Shown one piece after another: positions 37,918-46,441 of a stretch of DNA of 64,000 bases (position 1 is the first letter of the stretch; every line of letters starts with the position of its first letter). A program made the position numbers and the translations under genes. The DNA comes from Paenibacillus sp. FSL M7-0420 (GTDB lineage: Bacteria > Bacillota > Bacilli > Paenibacillales > Paenibacillaceae): NCBI RefSeq assembly GCF_038002345.1, contig NZ_JBBOCJ010000001.1, positions 620,001 through 684,000 on the forward strand, written 5' to 3'. The notes below the pieces were generated by a model. That model made no database searches. It saw nothing but the letters and a program-made list of their open reading frames with translations, and had not been told where the DNA came from.

Positions 37918-39534
37918 TTAGCTTGGGATATACATACGGTTATAGTATTCATCCAGCATGCGCTTGGTGGCGAATTCGGTGCGGGTGGTCTCGATGCTGC
38001 GGTGCATCATCTGCACCCACTTGGCCTGATCCTCATAGAAGACCGGGAGGACGCGGTTCAGTAGGGTATCATACAATGCATCGCTGTCATGCTGGTCAAG
38101 CACTGCAAAGTCGGTAGTCTCGAAGCCGCCGCCGATCTGCCAGCCGTTCTCGCCGTCGATGCAGGCCTCCGGCCACCAGCCGTCCAGGATGGAGCAGTTC
38201 AGGACGCCGTTCATGGCGGCCTTCATCCCGGAGGTTCCGCTGGCTTCGAGCGGTCTGCGCGGATTGTTCAGCCAGATGTCAGAGCCGCGGGTCAGCCGGG
38301 CTCCGATGGTCATATCGTAGTTCTCCAGGAAGACTACACTCTTCGGATATTTGCGCATCATGGCTACAAGGTTGCTGACGATCCGCTTGCCGTTGTCGTC
38401 CAGCGGGTGTGCCTTGCCGGAGAAGACAATCTGAATCTTGCCGCTCTCCAGGTACGGCTCTATAATATCCGGCTGGGAGAAGATCAGGTCACTGCGCTTG
38501 TAAGGAGCCGCCCGGCGGGAGAAGCCAATGAGCAAATTGTCTGCATTCAGGGCAATCCCGGACCGTTCTTCAATGAAGCCGATCAGCTCCTGCTTGATCT
38601 CCTTGTGCACAGCCCACAGGTCGCCGCCTCCCTCAAAAGCACGGGTCATCCGCTCATCTACCCAGGTAGGGGTATGAATCGCATTGGTGATGCCGATGAT
38701 CTCGGATCTGCCGGCGACTTCCTTCCACATTTTGTTAGCGGTGTCGGCATGAAGCTGAGCCACTGCATTCGAGATTCTCGACAGCCGCAGACCGGCAACT
38801 GTCATGTTGAACGGCTCTCCGCCGATCCGCTCCATCTGGGCGCGGGTTAGGCTGTTGAAGGCTCCCATGTATTCCAGACGATCCAGCGGATGTGTCTCGT
38901 TGCCTTCCTTGATCGGTGTATGTGTAGTGAACACAACCTCTTCCCGTGTAGCCTTCCAGGCTTCTTCAAAGGTACTGCCGCCGGACATCTTCTCCCGGAT
39001 CAGCTCGATTGCAGCGAGCGCCGCATGTCCCTCGTTGAAGTGATAGACATCGATCTTAATTCCTAGAGCGCGCATGGCTTTGACGCCGCCGATGCCCAGA
39101 ACGATCTCCTGGGCAATCCGCTCCTCCCCGAACCAGCCGTAGAGCTGTCCGGTAATCCAGGCATCGCTGTTCTCCGGGATATCGGTGTCGAGCAAATAGA
39201 GCGGACGGTTGCCGAACCGGTCGGTTCTCCACACTTTGCAGACCACATCGGTCTTTCTGACTTTTACCGTGACCTTGACGCCCGTATCTTCCAGGAAGTC
39301 GTACACATAGTTGTGGTAAGAGTCGTAGGGATTGCCGTCCGCATCAATCCTCTGGTCCGTGTAGCCCTGTTTCCATTTGAGTCCGATGGGGATGATGGGT
39401 GCCCCGATATCCTGCGCGCCCTTGATGTAATCTCCGGCCAGAATGCCCAGGCCTCCGGCGTACATTTTGAAATCGGAATGCAGCCCATACTCCATGCTGA
39501 AATAAGCTACTGACGGTAAGTGGTTCTCGCTCAC
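37918..39534 (-). CDS. glgP: Alpha-glucan phosphorylase (short form, maltodextrin type)
   Basis: The 538-residue enzyme belongs to the shortened alpha-glucan phosphorylases. The opening SVAYFSMEYGL and AGGLGILAGDYIKGA form the substrate site, and the pyridoxal-phosphate Lys lies in GTSGMKAAMNG with the NPRRPLEASG loop before it. It releases glucose-1-phosphate from the non-reducing end of alpha-1,4-glucans. GTG at 39534 has AGGAGG eight bases upstream. The MalR-like palindrome at 39596 is 61 bp upstream, suggesting control by maltose or maltodextrin. The family name is firm; the choice between glycogen and maltodextrin is not. Confidence 0.92.
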   Translation of the reverse strand: MSENHLPSVAYFSMEYGLHSDFKMYAGGLGILAGDYIKGAQDIGAPIIPIGLKWKQGYTDQRIDADGNPYDSYHNYVYDFLEDTGVKVTVKVRKTDVVCKVWRTDRFGNRPLYLLDTDIPENSDAWITGQLYGWFGEERIAQEIVLGIGGVKAMRALGIKIDVYHFNEGHAALAAIELIREKMSGGSTFEEAWKATREEVVFTTHTPIKEGNETHPLDRLEYMGAFNSLTRAQMERIGGEPFNMTVAGLRLSRISNAVAQLHADTANKMWKEVAGRSEIIGITNAIHTPTWVDERMTRAFEGGGDLWAVHKEIKQELIGFIEERSGIALNADNLLIGFSRRAAPYKRSDLIFSQPDIIEPYLESGKIQIVFSGKAHPLDDNGKRIVSNLVAMMRKYPKSVVFLENYDMTIGARLTRGSDIWLNNPRRPLEASGTSGMKAAMNGVLNCSILDGWWPEACIDGENGWQIGGGFETTDFAVLDQHDSDALYDTLLNRVLPVFYEDQAKWVQMMHRSIETTRTEFATKRMLDEYYNRMYIPS

Positions 39535-39595
39535 GTGATAAGCCTCCTAAATGCGATTTAGATAATAACAAGTTGCTGCAGGCTGTATCTAAGAT

Positions 39596-39607
39596 GCAAA
39601 CGTTTGC
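39596..39607. promoter_or_regulatory. MalR/LacI-type operator upstream of the phosphorylase gene
   Basis: GCAAACGTTTGC is a perfect 12-bp palindrome, 61 bp before the phosphorylase start. It matches the core of Firmicute MalR sites as remembered (GCAAACGTTTGC). The remaining 304-bp gap to the ribokinase gene has no gene. A weak cre-like TGGAAGCGATTGCA is at 39629. Confidence 0.55.
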
Positions 39608-39838
39608 TCCATGAGGCAGGACGGGCTCTGGAAGCGATTGCACCATCATTCTAGCATATTTATCCTTAAAAAGCACAGCGGAGTTTCGGTGACGAATGAC
39701 CGCCTGCTGAGCCGATAAATAAAATTTGATAAACCTGCCGGAAGGCCATAAGATAAGGGGAGAATAAATGTACAAGCTTCATCTAAATTATAAGCTAAAC
39801 CATAAAGCAAACAATAAACCAAGTGGTGGTGTAAAGGA

Positions 39839-40777
39839 TTGAGTATAGTCGTAATTGGAAGTCTGAATATGGATATGGTCGTACGGGCAGAGCGCGCGCC
39901 GGAGGCGGGTGAGACCCTGTTCGGTCAGGGATTTGCTCTGTCTCCGGGCGGAAAAGGGGCGAATCAGGCCGTCGCAGCGGCCAGACTGGGTGCGGATGTG
40001 ACGATGATCGGCAGAGTGGGGAAGGATGCTTTTGGCAGCGGGCTGCTGGAGATTATGGAGCAGGAGCGGGTTCATACTGCTTATATCTCACAGAGTGAAT
40101 CCCAGGTTACAGGGGTTGCTTCCATTGTGGTGGACGGTGCCGGTGAGAACCGGATCATTGTGGTACCTGGCGCGAATGTGGAGATGAAGCCGAAGGATAT
40201 TGAAGCACTTGAGACCGTGATCAGCGGTGCCGGGATCGTGGTGATGCAGCTGGAGACGGATCTGGCGATGTGCGAGGCTGCGGCAGTCCTGGCTTACCGG
40301 CATGGGCTACCGGTGATTCTTAATCCGGCTCCGGCCCAGCCGCTGAGCGATGAGCTGCTGCACCATGTCACCTACCTGACTCCGAATGAGACAGAGGCGG
40401 GGATTCTGGCCGGCATCTCTGTGGAGAGTGTGGAGGATGCAGAGCGTGCGGCCCGGATGATGCTGGCAAAAGGGGTCCGGTACGTCATTGTAACGCTGGG
40501 CTCCAAAGGGGCGCTAATCGTGGACGCTGCCGGAAGCCGGCATGTCCAGGGGTTCCCGGTGCAGGCGGTAGATACGGTGGCAGCCGGAGATTCCTTCAAC
40601 GGGGCGCTGGCCTGGCAGCTGACCTGCGGCAGGACGCTGGAGGAGGCGGTCCGCTTCGCCAATGCGGTCGGTGCGCTGGCGGTTGGCAAGACCGGTGCGA
40701 TTGCTTCTCTGCCCAGACTGGAAGAGGTAGAGCAGTTCCTGCGGACAGCTGCTAATGCGGAGTCACAAGACCTGTAG
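39839..40777 (+). CDS. rbsK: Ribokinase (PfkB family)
   Basis: The 312-residue kinase phosphorylates ribose at O5, supplying the pentose phosphate pathway. It has the PfkB signatures: the N-terminal PGGKGANQAVAAARLGA and the C-terminal VDTVAAGDSFNGALAW with catalytic Asp, plus the opening GSLNMDMVVRAERAPEAGET, which is typical of ribokinase rather than fructokinase. It starts at TTG 39839, with GTGGTGGTG and AAAGGA nearby; the site is only moderate. No ribose transporter is adjacent, so it may serve nucleoside salvage. Confidence 0.92.
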   Translation: MSIVVIGSLNMDMVVRAERAPEAGETLFGQGFALSPGGKGANQAVAAARLGADVTMIGRVGKDAFGSGLLEIMEQERVHTAYISQSESQVTGVASIVVDGAGENRIIVVPGANVEMKPKDIEALETVISGAGIVVMQLETDLAMCEAAAVLAYRHGLPVILNPAPAQPLSDELLHHVTYLTPNETEAGILAGISVESVEDAERAARMMLAKGVRYVIVTLGSKGALIVDAAGSRHVQGFPVQAVDTVAAGDSFNGALAWQLTCGRTLEEAVRFANAVGALAVGKTGAIASLPRLEEVEQFLRTAANAESQDL

Positions 40778-40818
40778 ATCCCAGTAGATTCCGTATGTGA
40801 GATAGAGGAAGCAGATGC

Positions 40819-41034
40819 TATATAAGACGCACTAAAGAAATTAACGAAAAGCAAAAAGAAGCGGAGGGGAAATTTGGAACTGTAGGAGCGGTAGCGTCCG
40901 CCTTTGTCAACGGATTTCAACCGCGAGTAGCGGATTAAATTAAGAAATCTGTTGACGGGCAGCGGCCGGAAGTCCAAATGTTCACTGCAGCGACGACCAA
41001 GCTTCGAGTTCAAACCTTAAGTGCGTTTTATATA
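40819..41034. repeat. 216-bp palindromic MITE-like element
   Basis: The ends are a 19-bp inverted repeat: TATATAAGACGCACTAAAG at left and, on the other strand, TATATAAAACGCACTTAAG at right (17 of 19 match). Nested inside is a second pair, GTCAACGGATTTC with GAAATCTGTTGAC. No coding capacity is seen. The 326-bp gap between the ribokinase and aroD genes consists largely of this element. Confidence 0.75.
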
Positions 41035-41103
41035 ATAGACAAATTAAGCGGGGAGCGTCAGAGGAAGCGCTGAGACTCGGGGTCCGCTAAGGAGCTGACA
41101 CGT

Positions 41104-41868
41104 TTGAGCGGTACAGTAACCGTCAAGAATATAACCCTCGGAGAAGGGATGCCCAAAATCTGTGTTCCGCTGGTCGGAACGACGCGGACGGAGTTGCGTG
41201 CAGAAGCTGAGGCTTTGCTCGCACTGGCGCCGGATGTGGTGGAGTGGCGCAGTGATTTCTTCAGGGAGGTGGAAGATATTAATGCCGTAACCCAGGTGCT
41301 GGAAGACATTCAGCGTCTGCTGCCGGAGATTCCGCTGATCTTCACCTTCCGCAGCGCCAGGGAGGGCGGGGAGAAGGAAATCTCCACCGCCTATTACTTC
41401 GAGTTGAACCTGGCTGCGGTAGAGAGCGGACTGGTGGATATTGTGGATGTGGAGCTGTTCCATGAGGAAGCGGAAGTCCGCAAGCTGATTGCCGCAGCGC
41501 ATGGGCAGGCGGTGTTCGTGATTGTCTCGAATCATGATTTCCACGGGACGCCGTCCGAGGAGGAGATTGTCTCCCGGCTGCGCCGGGCGCAGGAGCTGGG
41601 CGGCGATCTGCCCAAGATTGCCGTAATGCCGCAAGGTCCAGCCGATGTGCTGACCCTGCTGGCGGCGACGAACCGGATGCAGGAGCAGTATGCGGACCGT
41701 CCGATCATTACCATGTCGATGGCCGGGGAGGGCGTGATCAGCCGGCTGGCCGGAGAGATCTTCGGCTCGGCGCTGACCTTCGGTGCGGCGCATAAGCCTT
41801 CGGCACCGGGGCAGGTGGCAGTTGCCGAGCTGCGCGGTGTGCTTACGCTGCTGCACCGCAGCTTGTAG
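41104..41868 (+). CDS. aroD: 3-dehydroquinate dehydratase, type I
   Basis: The 254-residue enzyme converts 3-dehydroquinate to 3-dehydroshikimate in the shikimate pathway. The catalytic pair is present: His in VSNHDFHGTP and the Schiff-base Lys in PKIAVMPQG; VVEWRSDFF and FTFRSAREGGE match the type I substrate site. The TTG start at 41104 has AAGGAG nine bases upstream. It is a single gene here, without the usual neighbours. Confidence 0.95.
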   Translation: MSGTVTVKNITLGEGMPKICVPLVGTTRTELRAEAEALLALAPDVVEWRSDFFREVEDINAVTQVLEDIQRLLPEIPLIFTFRSAREGGEKEISTAYYFELNLAAVESGLVDIVDVELFHEEAEVRKLIAAAHGQAVFVIVSNHDFHGTPSEEEIVSRLRRAQELGGDLPKIAVMPQGPADVLTLLAATNRMQEQYADRPIITMSMAGEGVISRLAGEIFGSALTFGAAHKPSAPGQVAVAELRGVLTLLHRSL

Positions 41869-42041
41869 CGGCTGCCGGTACAGACGCAGCAGGAATGGGG
41901 ATAGACAGGGTGTTTCCGGCCGGGATTACGGTGGAAGCACCCTTTTGCATATAGAGAGATAGCAAATAGCGGGCGGAGTTTGAAAGTGTAGCTGCCCATG
42001 CCCTACAATGGAGGCAATCAAGTAGAAGGGGCGGAGCGCCG

Positions 42042-42734
42042 ATGACAGAATTGATTCTGGTTGTGGAGGATGAGGTGAGAATTGCCCGTCTGCTGCAGAT
42101 TGAGCTGGAATGCGAGGGATACCGTGTGTCCATTGCCGGGAGCGGCCATCAGGGGCTGGAGATGTACCAGGAGCAGCAGCCGGATCTGTTATTGCTGGAT
42201 GTGATGATGCCTGGATTCAGCGGCATAGAGCTGCTGCGGCGAATCCGGGCGGGTGATCCCGATACGCCGGTGCTGCTGCTTACAGCCAAAAGCTCGGTAG
42301 AGGATAAAGTATCAGGCCTGGACCTTGGGGCCAATGATTATATTACGAAGCCGTTTCAAATTGAGGAGCTGCTGGCGCGTGTCCGTGCTGCGCTGCGGCT
42401 GGCCTCGGGGCGGAGGAGAGAGGAAGCCGTCAACCTGCTGATGGCAGATGATCTGGAGCTGAACGAAGCTACGCGGGAGGTGAAGCGGGCAGGCCGGAGT
42501 ATCGAGCTGACTCCCCGGGAGTTCGACCTGCTGGTCTACCTGCTGAAGAATAAGCGCCAGGTGCTGAACAGGGAACAGATCATGGCTGCCGTCTGGGGGT
42601 ACGATTATTACGGCGATACGAATATTGTGGATGTCTATATCCGCTATGTCCGCAAGAAAATCACGCTGGACCACCAGCCTGAATTGATTCATACCGTGCG
42701 GGGCGTTGGTTATGTGCTGAAGGATGCCCCATGA
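42042..42734 (+). CDS. OmpR-family response regulator
   Basis: The 230-residue regulator has a receiver with phospho-acceptor Asp53 (LLLLDVMMPG) and the switch Lys in YITKPF, and an OmpR/PhoB winged helix (LTPREFDLLVYLLKNKRQVLNREQI, then YVRKKITLDHQPELIHTVRGVGYVL). GGGGCGGAGCG precedes the ATG. Its stop overlaps the kinase start as ATGA, so the pair is coupled. The PepSY-domain proteins that follow probably modulate or report on the envelope condition sensed. Confidence 0.93.
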   Translation: MTELILVVEDEVRIARLLQIELECEGYRVSIAGSGHQGLEMYQEQQPDLLLLDVMMPGFSGIELLRRIRAGDPDTPVLLLTAKSSVEDKVSGLDLGANDYITKPFQIEELLARVRAALRLASGRRREEAVNLLMADDLELNEATREVKRAGRSIELTPREFDLLVYLLKNKRQVLNREQIMAAVWGYDYYGDTNIVDVYIRYVRKKITLDHQPELIHTVRGVGYVLKDAP

Positions 42735-44098
42735 AGCTGCGGAGCACCATTCATCTGTATTCCAGCGTGCTGTTTGCCGTGCTTCTTGTCCTGATGAATC
42801 TGTTCATCTACGCCGTGTTCAGCCGGATGTCACTAGACAGCCAGCTCGGGCAGGCTTCTGCCGAGACGGTTAGAATCGCTGCCGCGATTAGAAAAGCCGG
42901 AGACGGGGTAACGGCACCGGAGCTGCTCCGGGCTTATGTGCCGGTGGAGGGAATGCTGCGGCTGCTCTCTGCGGACGGTAGCGGACCGGCGCCAGTCACC
43001 TCAGCCTCCGGGCATGAGATCAGCCGGGTGAAGCCGGTCTACCATTCCGGGAAGCAGGCGGAGCGGGTCCGGGTGGACGGACGCTTGTACGCGTTCGTAA
43101 GCATTCCCGTCATCTGGACGGACGGGAACGTCCTGAATCTCCAGATGACCAAAAGTCTGGAGAGCACGATGGATACGCTGCGGGTGCTGCGGCTGGTCCT
43201 GGCCGGGGCTGCGCTTGCGGCGCTGCTTCCGCTGCTGCTCTCCAGCCGCCTGTTGTCGGGCCTGATTATGCGGCCCATCGTCCAAATGACGGCGACTATG
43301 CGGGAGATTCAGCGCAGCGGGAAATTCCGCAGGCTTCCGCTGGAAGCACACTCGAAGGATGAGCTGGTGGAGATGGGGCATACCTTCAACGAAATGATAG
43401 GCCTCCTGGAGAGCAATTATGTGAAGCAGGAGAAATTTGTGTCGGATGCCTCCCATGAGCTGCGCACACCGCTGACGGTTATTGAGAGCTATGCCAGTCT
43501 GCTGAAGCGCAGAGGGCTGGATCACCCGGAGCTGTTCGAGGAATCGGTTGAGGCCATACACTCCGAAGCTGTGCGGATGAAGGAAATGACGGAGCAGCTG
43601 TTATTGCTGGCGAAGCACCCGGAGCAGTGGGATCTGGAGCTGAAGGTGATAGATCTGGAGGAGCTGGCCCGTTCTTCGGCGAAGGCTTTTCAGAATGCGT
43701 ACGGGAGGGAGGTCACGGTTCAGGTCAAGGGGCCGGCTGAGGGCTACAGCGATGAAGCGAAGCTCCGGCAGCTGCTGTTCATCTTCCTGGACAATGCCCG
43801 CAAATACAGCGATGAGCAGATAACCGTGCGTATTGAGACTTCCGGGCAGGAACGGATGATTGTGATTACCGACCGCGGCATTGGAATTCCGCCGGAGGAG
43901 CTGCCGAAGATATTCGACCGTTTCTACAGAGTGGATGAGGCGAGAACCCGTGAGAACGGAGGGGCAGGCCTGGGGCTGTCGCTTGCCGCAGAGATCGCGG
44001 GGGTGATCGGAGCGGAGCTGTCCATGGATAGTACGGTAGGCCTGGGAACCTCGGTGACGATCCGTATGGCTGCGGACCGCAGGGGAGGTGGACAATGA
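42731..44098 (+). CDS. Sensor histidine kinase (EnvZ/CusS-like)
   Basis: The 455-residue kinase has a first helix at about residues 12-31, an extracellular domain of about 125 residues, and a second helix near 155-180. A HAMP linker follows, then the dimerisation domain with phospho-His242 (SDASHELRTPLTVIESYASLL) and an ATPase domain (DNARKYS, DRGIGIPPEELPKIFDRFYRVDEAR, GLGLSLAAEI). It is the partner of the preceding regulator, and its stop overlaps the PepSY gene. The signal is unknown. Confidence 0.93.
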   Translation: MKLRSTIHLYSSVLFAVLLVLMNLFIYAVFSRMSLDSQLGQASAETVRIAAAIRKAGDGVTAPELLRAYVPVEGMLRLLSADGSGPAPVTSASGHEISRVKPVYHSGKQAERVRVDGRLYAFVSIPVIWTDGNVLNLQMTKSLESTMDTLRVLRLVLAGAALAALLPLLLSSRLLSGLIMRPIVQMTATMREIQRSGKFRRLPLEAHSKDELVEMGHTFNEMIGLLESNYVKQEKFVSDASHELRTPLTVIESYASLLKRRGLDHPELFEESVEAIHSEAVRMKEMTEQLLLLAKHPEQWDLELKVIDLEELARSSAKAFQNAYGREVTVQVKGPAEGYSDEAKLRQLLFIFLDNARKYSDEQITVRIETSGQERMIVITDRGIGIPPEELPKIFDRFYRVDEARTRENGGAGLGLSLAAEIAGVIGAELSMDSTVGLGTSVTIRMAADRRGGGQ

Positions 44099-44697
44099 AC
44101 CAGCATCCAAGGAACAAGAGCAAAATGTACAAGGCAATCATAGGTATGGTTGTCTTCCTGCTGCTGGCTTGGGTTGCCTTCTGGATATTCGGGAAGGATT
44201 CGGAGCCGCTGTTATCCAGAGATCAGGCGGAGCAGGCCGTGCTGAACGAATATGCCGGTAAGGTAGAGAGTCTGAAGCTGCAAGCTGGAGCTTATGTAGC
44301 AGAGCTTCAGACGGAGCAGGGACGGTATGAGCTGAAGCTGGACGGGGTTAGCGGCGAGATTCTCTCCATCGTGCTGTTGAAGCGCGCGGACGAACCGGCG
44401 GTGCAGCCTACGTCTGCCGCTACTCCAGCGCCATCTGGAGGAGCTGAGGCTACCCCGTCACCAGCACCTACCCCGGCGGCGCAGAGCGTAGTCTCCGAAG
44501 CGGAGGCTGTCAGGCTCGCTCTGCTTGAGGTACCGGGGAAGCTGGACGATGTGGATACGGGAATCGATGCGGCGGGCGCTTTTTACCTGGTGGAGATTCA
44601 TACTTCAGACGGGCGGGAAGCCGTAGTTCAGGTCAACGCAATCTCGGGTCATATTATGTCTGTGACCTGGGAAGAGCCGGATGGGGACGATTCCTAG
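44095..44697 (+). CDS. Membrane-anchored double PepSY-domain protein
   Basis: The 200-residue product has one N-terminal membrane helix (residues about 12-27, FLLLAWVAFWIF) and two PepSY-like units, LLSRDQAEQAVLNEYAGKVESL and VSEAEAVRLALLEVPGKLDDV, each followed by a strand ending in an ISG-I motif. A Pro/Ala/Thr-rich linker (TSAATPAPSGGAEATPSPAP) separates them. PepSY domains inhibit or regulate secreted peptidases or sense envelope state. The gene starts inside the kinase stop (ATGA), so it belongs to the operon. Confidence 0.85.
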   Translation: MNQHPRNKSKMYKAIIGMVVFLLLAWVAFWIFGKDSEPLLSRDQAEQAVLNEYAGKVESLKLQAGAYVAELQTEQGRYELKLDGVSGEILSIVLLKRADEPAVQPTSAATPAPSGGAEATPSPAPTPAAQSVVSEAEAVRLALLEVPGKLDDVDTGIDAAGAFYLVEIHTSDGREAVVQVNAISGHIMSVTWEEPDGDDS

Positions 44698-44809
44698 GGT
44701 ATCTGTTTTTTTCTCAGCGAATTCTAATGTTACTCCCGCTGTTCTCTCAGATTGTAGCGTTATAGTTACTACATGAAGCAGCGAAGAATGAACTTAGGAG
44801 GCGTTAACA

Positions 44810-45370
44810 TTGAAGACAAAGATATGGAGCAGTATCACGGCGGCAGCACTTATTCTCGGAGGCGCTTATGGTATAGGCGAGCTGAAGGGCAGTACGGCAG
44901 ATGCAGCCGCAGCAGTGAAGCGTCAGAGCACAACGTTGATTAGTGTAAGCCAAGCCGAGCAGATTGCCTTGAAGGCAGCTCCGGGACAGGTGGAGAGCAT
45001 CGATCTGGAGAAGAAGGCCAGCGGCACGTATTACGATATCGAAATTCAGCAGACCAAGCAGGAAATAGATGTCCGGGTAGATGCCTATTCGGGAAAAGTG
45101 ATCAGCCTGCGCAAGGATGCAGACAATGATGACTCTCATAAGGCAGCTCCGGCCTCAGGCGGGAAGATGATTACCGCAGGCAAGGCGGCTGAGGCAGCCC
45201 AAGCTGCTGTGAAGGGGACGGTCACCGAGATTGATCTGGACCGGGAGCACGGGGGCGCTGTCTACGAGGTTGAAATCAGGAACGGGCAGGTCAAGACAGA
45301 AGTAGGTGTCGATGCGTATACTGCCAAGGTTGTGTACACCGATACGGATTCCGACGAGGATGATGATTGA
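44810..45370 (+). CDS. Secreted double PepSY-domain protein
   Basis: The 186-residue protein has a signal peptide (residues 1 to about 29, AALILGGAYGIGELKG region) and two PepSY units: ISVSQAEQIALKAAPGQVESIDL and ITAGKAAEAAQAAVKGTVTEIDL. An acidic tail (DTDSDEDDD) closes it. The TTG at 44810 has TAGGAGG eight bases upstream. A separate promoter upstream is likely, because 110 bp separate it from the operon above. It may be a target of the two-component pair. Confidence 0.85.
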   Translation: MKTKIWSSITAAALILGGAYGIGELKGSTADAAAAVKRQSTTLISVSQAEQIALKAAPGQVESIDLEKKASGTYYDIEIQQTKQEIDVRVDAYSGKVISLRKDADNDDSHKAAPASGGKMITAGKAAEAAQAAVKGTVTEIDLDREHGGAVYEVEIRNGQVKTEVGVDAYTAKVVYTDTDSDEDDD

Positions 45371-45382
45371 TAGGTAAAAGAG

Positions 45383-45411
45383 AGGCAGCCGGATTGAACG
45401 GCTGCCTTTTT
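45383..45411. terminator. Terminator after the PepSY gene
   Basis: AGGCAGCCG pairs with CGGCTGCCT over a seven-base loop, followed by TTTTTG. Confidence 0.9.
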
Positions 45412-45431
45412 GCTATGCCAAACGATTACGT

Positions 45432-46196
45432 CTACTGCTTCGCTCCGGTATACACATGCACTGCATCCCGCAGGAACGCGGCCATGCCCGGGCGGTGCTG
45501 GTCGTAATAAGCGGTGAAGCGCTCATCCTGGACATACATCTGGGCAACACCGGCATGGGCTTCCTTAGTGTACGTATCCCAGTAGAAGCTTAGCCACTGG
45601 CGGTGCAGGTCAGCGGCCTTTTGCGCCAGCTCGCTTGCCGAATCGCCTTCCTCCATCGCCTGCTCCAGTGACGCGAACATATCTGCCTCCAGCTGCTGAA
45701 GGGCAGCGTACTGCTCCTCCGTCATATGGCTCAGCTTGCGGTTCGACTGCTCCACAGCTTCCGCGCCGTATTGCTCCCGGATCTCCTGGCCGTACTTCTG
45801 CTCGTTATCGTCAATCAGCTTCTGCTTGAAGCCTGTGAATTTCTCCTGATTGCTCATTATACTTCTCCCTTCTGTGTGTGCAATGGTCTGCTCGACGTTC
45901 GCGATGAGCCGGTCCAGCTGCTGTCTCCGCTGAAGCAGCTGGTCATGGTGCTCCCGCAGGGCGCGGGCGCTGTCGAAGGAGGGCGAATGGACAATATCCC
46001 TGATCGCCTCCAGGCTGAGGCCCAGTTCCCGGTAGAACAGAATCTGCTGTAACAGGTCTACCTCGGCCTGGCCGTAGATCCGGTATCCCGATGAATTGAT
46101 TCTGGCCGGCTTCAGAATGCCGAATTCATCGTAATACCGCAGGGTCCGTGCACTGATCCCCGCGAGTGTCCCCAGCTTATGCACCGTATATTCCAT
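45432..46196 (-). CDS. MerR-family regulator with TipAS drug-binding domain
   Basis: The 254-residue protein has a MerR helix-turn-helix (YTVHKLGTLAGISARTLRYYDEFGIL) and a coiled coil (residues about 80-110). A TipAS domain follows (about 130-250), with the features LSHMTEEQYAALQQLEADMFASLEQAMEEG and WLSFYWDTYTKEAHAGVAQMYVQDERFTAYYD. TipAS domains bind thiopeptide-like antibiotics and switch the regulator on. The ATG at 46196 follows GGAGG; the frame extends to a TTG at 46214 that overlaps this site. The promoter upstream has the 19-bp spacer of MerR-controlled genes, so autoregulation is likely. Confidence 0.92.
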   Translation of the reverse strand: MEYTVHKLGTLAGISARTLRYYDEFGILKPARINSSGYRIYGQAEVDLLQQILFYRELGLSLEAIRDIVHSPSFDSARALREHHDQLLQRRQQLDRLIANVEQTIAHTEGRSIMSNQEKFTGFKQKLIDDNEQKYGQEIREQYGAEAVEQSNRKLSHMTEEQYAALQQLEADMFASLEQAMEEGDSASELAQKAADLHRQWLSFYWDTYTKEAHAGVAQMYVQDERFTAYYDQHRPGMAAFLRDAVHVYTGAKQ

Positions 46197-46288
46197 GGTC
46201 CTGTCTGCCTCCAATCTGTCTCCTGCGTCTCTGGCAGAGGATGGTCTTCAAGGTCTCCCCGCCGGGTAAGCGGCCGCTTACAGATCTA

Positions 46289-46319
46289 ACTGTACACTTT
46301 GACGTAACGGCAAGGTCAA
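46289..46319 (-). promoter_or_regulatory. MerR-type promoter with 19-bp spacer
   Basis: On the minus strand, TTGACC (46319-46314) and TACAGT (46294-46289) are separated by 19 bp. The spacer holds the near-palindrome ACCTTG-N9-CAAAGT, the position and spacing characteristic of MerR-family operators. It leads into the TipAS-type regulator gene. Confidence 0.7.
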
Positions 46320-46370
46320 CTCTTTATTTGGTAGAATAACCGGACAGAGGGGCGGGTAACCGTGGGTGCT

Positions 46371-46422
46371 GGAAAAGCAAACAGCGGCAACCGCCCGGGC
46401 TATGCCTCGGGAGATTGCCGCT
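46371..46422 (-). terminator. Terminator after the exonuclease gene
   Basis: On the minus strand CAGCGGCAA and TTGCCGCTG pair around a second GC-rich stem (CCCGAGG/CCCGGGC), followed by TTTGCTTTT. Confidence 0.8.
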
Positions 46423-46441
46423 GCTGTGCGCGGGTAGGGGT

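Noticed and set aside
39629..39642. CcpA cre site TGGAAGCGATTGCA upstream of the phosphorylase gene
   Set aside because: Two of the defined positions deviate from the consensus and the site is further from the start than the stronger MalR-like palindrome.
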